A DNA stretch of 59,905 bases from Cochliopodium minus. Its lineage: Eukaryota > Discosea > Himatismenida > Cochliopodiidae. The DNA lies in assembly GCA_024220525.1 (NCBI GenBank), contig JAMYWO010000040.1:3146-63050 (forward strand), in the 5' to 3' direction. Both the position numbers and the translations under genes were made by a program. This document shows positions 55,775 to 59,905 of the stretch, one piece after another; the stretch's first letter is position 1, and each line of letters opens with the position of its first letter. Below the pieces are notes generated by a model. It was not told the origin of the DNA. It saw only the letters and a program-made list of their open reading frames with translations, and made no database searches.

Positions 55775-58217
55775 ATGTTATTGATAATATTTTGTATAAT
55801 TGTATCATTGATCATACTCCTTTTTGTGATGATGAGTATTAAGGAAAAAAAAGTCTCAAAAGAATAGTATAAATAAAATTAGCTTAAAAATTTTAAATTT
55901 AACAAAATATTTCGATTTATTCAGCCCACATATTGAAACTGGAAAACCAATTCCTACATTTTCATTGTTAGAAATCATCATAATGATTTTAAAAAGGTAA
56001 ATAAAAAATTATAAGAAATTAAATTTTCATACACTATATTGTTCTCATTTTGGATATAATTAACTGATACTCTTTTATAAATCATATAATGAAAACAATT
56101 TAACTTTCACATGAAATCAAAATCAAACTTTTTTGTAAAAGAGCAATTTATAAAACATCTGATGTTGATTTAAAATTGGATTTGCAAAAAGAAAAGGTAT
56201 GAAACTATTTTAATGAAAAAAAATACTTAATTTTAAACAATATTGCTTTCATCAAATTTCCAGGGAGACATATTCGGGATGTTCGTAGGAAGTACCTTCC
56301 AAATATCTGTGTGTGATGCAGAAAGCATCAAGGAAGTTCTCAGTATGAAAGACTACGACAAATCTGAAATGATCTTATTCAATAACAAAATTTTCAACAA
56401 TTATTTCAAGTAAAAATAAAAAACAAGTTTATTTAATTTATTTTAATAATTTAAAAAGAGAATCCATGATTTTTGTAGGATATGAAGTAAAAATTTTCCT
56501 TGAAATTAGTTTTTATTTTATTTTTTATAATTACTTTGAAATTAAAGAAATGGCATTCACAAAGAAAAATCATGAACATTGCTTTTAAACACAGCAAGTT
56601 GAAAGAGTTGGATAAAATCTTTGACAACAAAGCCAAGTTATTTGTCAACAAAATCAAAACGATCAAAACTGATTATGTAGATGTTTCGGAACAAATTACC
56701 AATCTCACATTTGATTCTATTGGCAAAGCAGGTAATTTATTTGTTCTAAAGGCTTTTTTTTTATTATTTATATTTTTTAATTAATAAAAGGTTTTGGTTA
56801 CGATTTTGAGTGTTTGACAAAAGAAAAGGAAGAGTTGAAAAATTTTAAAATTACTCAAACGTAAAAATTAAAATTTTATTTTTTAAAATTATTGTTTAAT
56901 TATTTTTTTTAATTATTTTAAATCAGTGGACTTGCAAGACCCATACTCATCTTTTTCCCTTATTACGAGAAGTTTCCCACCAAGTTTAACAAAGAATTGG
57001 AAGTTGCCTCTAAATCCACCGAAGAAATGATCTACAAAATCATTGATGACAGAAGAGAATCTCACAAAAAAGAATCTCAAGAAAGAAAGAATGACATCCT
57101 GTAAAAAAAAAAATTTAAATAATTATTTATTTTACAATTTTTTATTTAAATGTATTTTTTTGTTATAAACAACAATTATTATTTAAATTTTTGCTGAATT
57201 TATTCATTTAAAAGAGATCTTATTTTGGAGGCAGAAAAAGAGTCAGAAGTCCAACTCACTAACAAAGAAATATTGAGCAACATCTTCCTCTTTTTCTTGG
57301 CAGGACACGAGACCACCGCCTCATGTTTAACTTCCTGCGTCTACCTCTTGTCCACTCATCCCAACTTTCTTGAAAGGGCTCACAAAGAGGTCCAAGAGCA
57401 TTTGGGAGGGGATTCTCCTAATTTCGAGAACATCAAGCCACTTTCTTTCATTAGTGCTATCATCAAGGAAACTTTAAGGTAATTTTTTCTCAATTTTTTC
57501 TTAATTTTTAATTTTAATTTTTATTTTAAAGATTAATGCCTGCAGGTTAAAACTTTTTTCTTTTTCTTTTTGATTTGATTTTTTTTAATATTTCTTTTTT
57601 TTTTTTTGTTCTTTTTAGCTTCTGCTGTTACCGCCAGATCTCCAAAGAAAGATGTAGAGTTGAACGGATACAAAATTAAAAAAGACACCATGGTGAATTG
57701 TAATTTGACAAATGCCAACTTTGATCCAAAATATTGGGAGTAAAAAATTTTTCTTTTCAAATTTTTATTTGAATTCAATTTTAAATTATTTTTTTTTATT
57801 TCTTAAATTATTTTTTTCAGTGAACCTCATAAATTTGATCCTGACAGATTTTTGTCGGAGGAAGAAAGATCAAAGACAGCCATTCAAAAATCTTGTACGT
57901 TAATTTTTTATTTTCGTTTATTTTTGTATTAATTCATTTACACTTCTTTTAAAAAAAAAAGATTTTCCTTTTGGTTTTGGTCCAAGATCTTGCATTGGTA
58001 ACAAGTTTGCATTGCTTGAAATTAGTAAAAAATTTTTTTTTTGTTTGTTTTTTTTAATTTTTGAAATTTTTTTTTCTTTTTGTCAGCCATCACTCTTGTA
58101 AATCTCCTCCAAACTTTCAGAGTTTGGGATTTGAAGGGAGATTTCAAATATAAGGTTGCTCTTTCTTCTCTTAGTTTGACTCCTATTGGAGGTCTTCCAA
58201 TAAAGTTCTCCAATTAA
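55775..58217 (+). CDS. Cytochrome P450, complete
   Basis: About ten exons. The N-terminal anchor MLLIIFCIIVSLIILLFVMM places it on the ER membrane. Key parts are GDIFGMFVGSTFQISVCD, KWHSQRKIMNIAF (C-helix W..R), FFLAGHETTASCL (I-helix AGxxTT), IIKETLRLMP (ExxR), KYW-x-EPHKFDPDRFL and the haem loop FPFGFGPRSCIG with its Cys ligand. Every signature is intact and the length is normal for a microsomal P450. It uses O2 and a reductase to oxidise a lipid or xenobiotic; the substrate is unknown. Its presence implies an aerobic organism. A few introns (around 55.86, 56.0 and 56.4 kb) are estimated. Confidence 0.94.
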
Positions 58218-58473
58218 TTAAAAAAAAAAATTTTTTTGATTCAATTAAAAGGAAATTTAAAAAGAAAACTTGTTGAGGAAATGATATTAATTTTATTTCT
58301 TCAAAAAAAAAAAATTATTATTAAATAATAAAATAAATAAAAATAAAAATAAAAATTAAAGAGGACATTTAAAAAAATAAAAAAGATATCCTAACCGAAT
58401 TAAAAATCTCACAATTTATAATTTTGGACAATTACTGTTCAGTTCATTTTTTAAAAAGATTAAATAAAAAAAA

Positions 58474-59725
58474 ATGGATCCTTCACTTAATTTTGATAAT
58501 TTGACGATGGAATCTAATCCGAATCTCCTCAATGATAACACTAATTCAAACACTAATTCAATATCAGATGAGGAGGACGATAATACAAACAATTTCATTG
58601 AGAATAATCGAAATTCTGATAAGAACCTTAAAATAGATCCCATATTGGATTACGAGATCATTGAAAATAGATCATCTATCGATGAAGATCCCATCATTAT
58701 GAATAATAATAATAATAATAATGGGAACGGGAATGGGGAGATATCTCATTCCAAAATGAAATATATTCTGTTGGATAGTATAAAAAAGCTGAAAAAATAT
58801 AAAGGGAGGATATGTCTATGCATTGATAAATATGATGCTCTAAAATCTAATCAATTATCTTTCGTATGCGATGATGTATTGTCCATTCTGGAAACGGATG
58901 ATGACAAATTTTGGCTGGCGATAAATATTGAAGGAAAGAAGGGTATGATTCCCTCCAATCATGTCAGATTCATCACTGAGATGGAATCAAATGGAGGATT
59001 CGATGATATCATCACCTCACATATTAAAAATAGGAGCTCCAGCGAGATCTATAACGAAGATAATAAAACAAACATCACCTTCGAGAATAGATTTTAGTAA
59101 GATTTTTATTATCTTTTTACGTTTATTTTATTTTGCTAAAGATCCTCAATCTATTTGGAAGGATATTTAAATTCTTCACAATAAAATTTTTTTTTTGTGA
59201 ACCTATTATCAAACATAATTTTATTATGAAGCAACCCTATCATGGTCAATGACGAAGCTCAAGAGATAGTGAACTGGTTGAACGAAATAAATCTGATGGA
59301 ATACTTCGACAACTTTGTAGAAAACGGTTTCACCAACCTCAAATCACTTGTCCTCCTAACAATGAATGATCTCCTCAAAATAAAAATTACAAAGGTAATT
59401 ATTAGTTTTTTTTTTTTTTTATTTTTTAATTAATTTTTTTTTTTATTAAATTATTATTGATTTTTTTTTAAAATTAAATTTTTAAATTAAATTATTTTTT
59501 AATTTTTTTTAATAAAGTTGGGTCACCAAAAGATCATTTTAAACAGCGTTGACACTTTCACTTATAAAGTCAACAATAACAGGGATGTGCAAGACCAAAC
59601 TATAGACTCCATTGTGAAAATGTACAGCACTTTGAACAAGGACAAGAAGCAACAACTCATCGTCAGGCTTGTATCTCAGACTCAAAAAAACATTTTGAGT
59701 GATTTGAACGAAATATTCAAAGAGG
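58474..59725 (+). CDS. SH3-SAM adaptor protein, 3' end missing
   Basis: Exon 1 (ATG at 58474, after an A run) begins with an Asn/Ser/Asp-rich disordered region including an Asn run. An SH3 domain follows at residues about 110-165: CLCIDKYDALKSNQLSF, DDVLSIL, FWLAINIEGKKGMIPSNHV (ALYDY, W and P-x-N-Y equivalents). Donor TTTTA|GTAAGA joins to a SAM domain exon (IVNWLNEINLMEYFDNFVEN, LLTMNDLLKIKI). A helical exon, LGHQKIILNS ... SQTQKNILSDLNEIFKEG, ends at 59725 (phase 1). Typical scaffold for signalling complexes. The next visible exon (59841) belongs to polyphosphate kinase and does not fit the phase. Confidence 0.8.
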
Positions 59726-59840
59726 GTAAATTTTTTTATCTTTTTTTATTTTTTTTATTTTTTTATTTTTTTTATTTTTTTTTTATTTTTTTTTATTTTT
59801 TTTATTTTTTTTTATTTTTTTTAATATCTTTTTAATTAAG

Positions 59841-59905
59841 GTCTTCATTGGAAGTGCCGACATCATGGAAAGAAACTTGGACAGAAGAATTGAAACTGTG
59901 TTTCC
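59841..59905 (+). CDS. Polyphosphate kinase 1, C-terminal exon (fragment)
   Basis: Right after an AG acceptor the phase-0 frame reads VFIGSADIMERNLDRRIETVF to the window edge. The tract (F/Y)IGSADxMxRNLDRRxE is the C-terminal signature of PPK1, the enzyme that makes long inorganic polyphosphate from ATP. Eukaryotic PPK1 is known in Dictyostelium and few others. All upstream PPK1 exons are absent. Confidence 0.83.

Overview
The window is nuclear DNA from a very AT-rich, intron-rich eukaryote. Evidence: GT-AG introns, mostly 40-400 nt and nearly pure A/T, break up almost every gene; intergenic DNA is A/T homopolymer-like; many start codons sit right after an A run; the standard code fits, with TAA, TAG and TGA all used as stops. 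Gene content (mitochondrial-type IleRS, P450, GH47 mannosidase, Stealth-family transferase, STAT-type SH2, an SH2-kinase, ELMO, F-box, RCC1, ankyrin and SH3-SAM proteins, PPK1) points to an aerobic free-living amoeboid protist, Amoebozoa- or Heterolobosea-like. I cannot name the species. Sequence gaps are a single N at 6441, a single N at 23247 and 100 N at 35371-35470.

Layout. 1-6.1 kb: 5' exon of GTP cyclohydrolase I (-), an ankyrin gene (-), a BRF1/TFIIB-family gene (+), and two tandem Cys-rich paralogues, the second preceded by a decayed copy of the BRF1 3' end. 6.5-15.4 kb, all minus: a nine-exon histidine phosphatase; a long protein starting with a PheRS-alpha-like N-terminus followed by helical and beta-rich parts; a 58-residue membrane protein; an unknown gene; glutaredoxin; an ankyrin gene. 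15.6-27.6 kb, all plus: a VOA1/Ac45-like V-ATPase assembly protein, a very large SH2-(helical)-disordered-kinase gene cut at N23247, the 3' part of a Stealth-family sugar-phosphate transferase, and a PH-like/ELMO gene. 27.6-31.6 kb, minus: an 83-residue ankyrin protein with a myristoylation-type N-terminus, an F-box gene with a decayed extra copy of its 3' end, and a gene fragment. 31.9-35 kb: 3' part of bacterial-type IleRS (+). 35-39.7 kb, minus: GH47 mannosidase, a STAT-like SH2 fragment, and the 5' part of NAD kinase. 40-47 kb: MsrA, two tiny genes, an RCC1 protein and two convergent secreted proteins. 47.5-52.2 kb, minus: CDC123-like protein, APRT and a helical protein, with a decayed coding relic at about 49.2-49.7 kb. 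52.6-58.2 kb, plus: tandem SDR genes, a YbjQ-family protein and a complete P450. 58.5 kb to the end: an SH3-SAM gene, then the start of a PPK1 C-terminal exon.

Two themes stand out. First, four places switch from one recognisable gene to an unrelated one exactly at an N or a low-complexity A/T intron: 23247, 31610-31852, 38223-38365 and 59726-59840. Two of them have incompatible splice phases and one has opposed strands, so the scaffold is probably mis-joined there. Second, small tandem duplications leave decaying fragments of neighbouring genes (BRF1, F-box, YbjQ). Biologically the most interesting items are the SH2-first kinase with a repeated LNLTPSLVKG-type motif, the W-P-x2-H C-terminal module shared by an ankyrin and an RCC1 protein, and the PheRS-alpha-like N-terminus on an unrelated protein.
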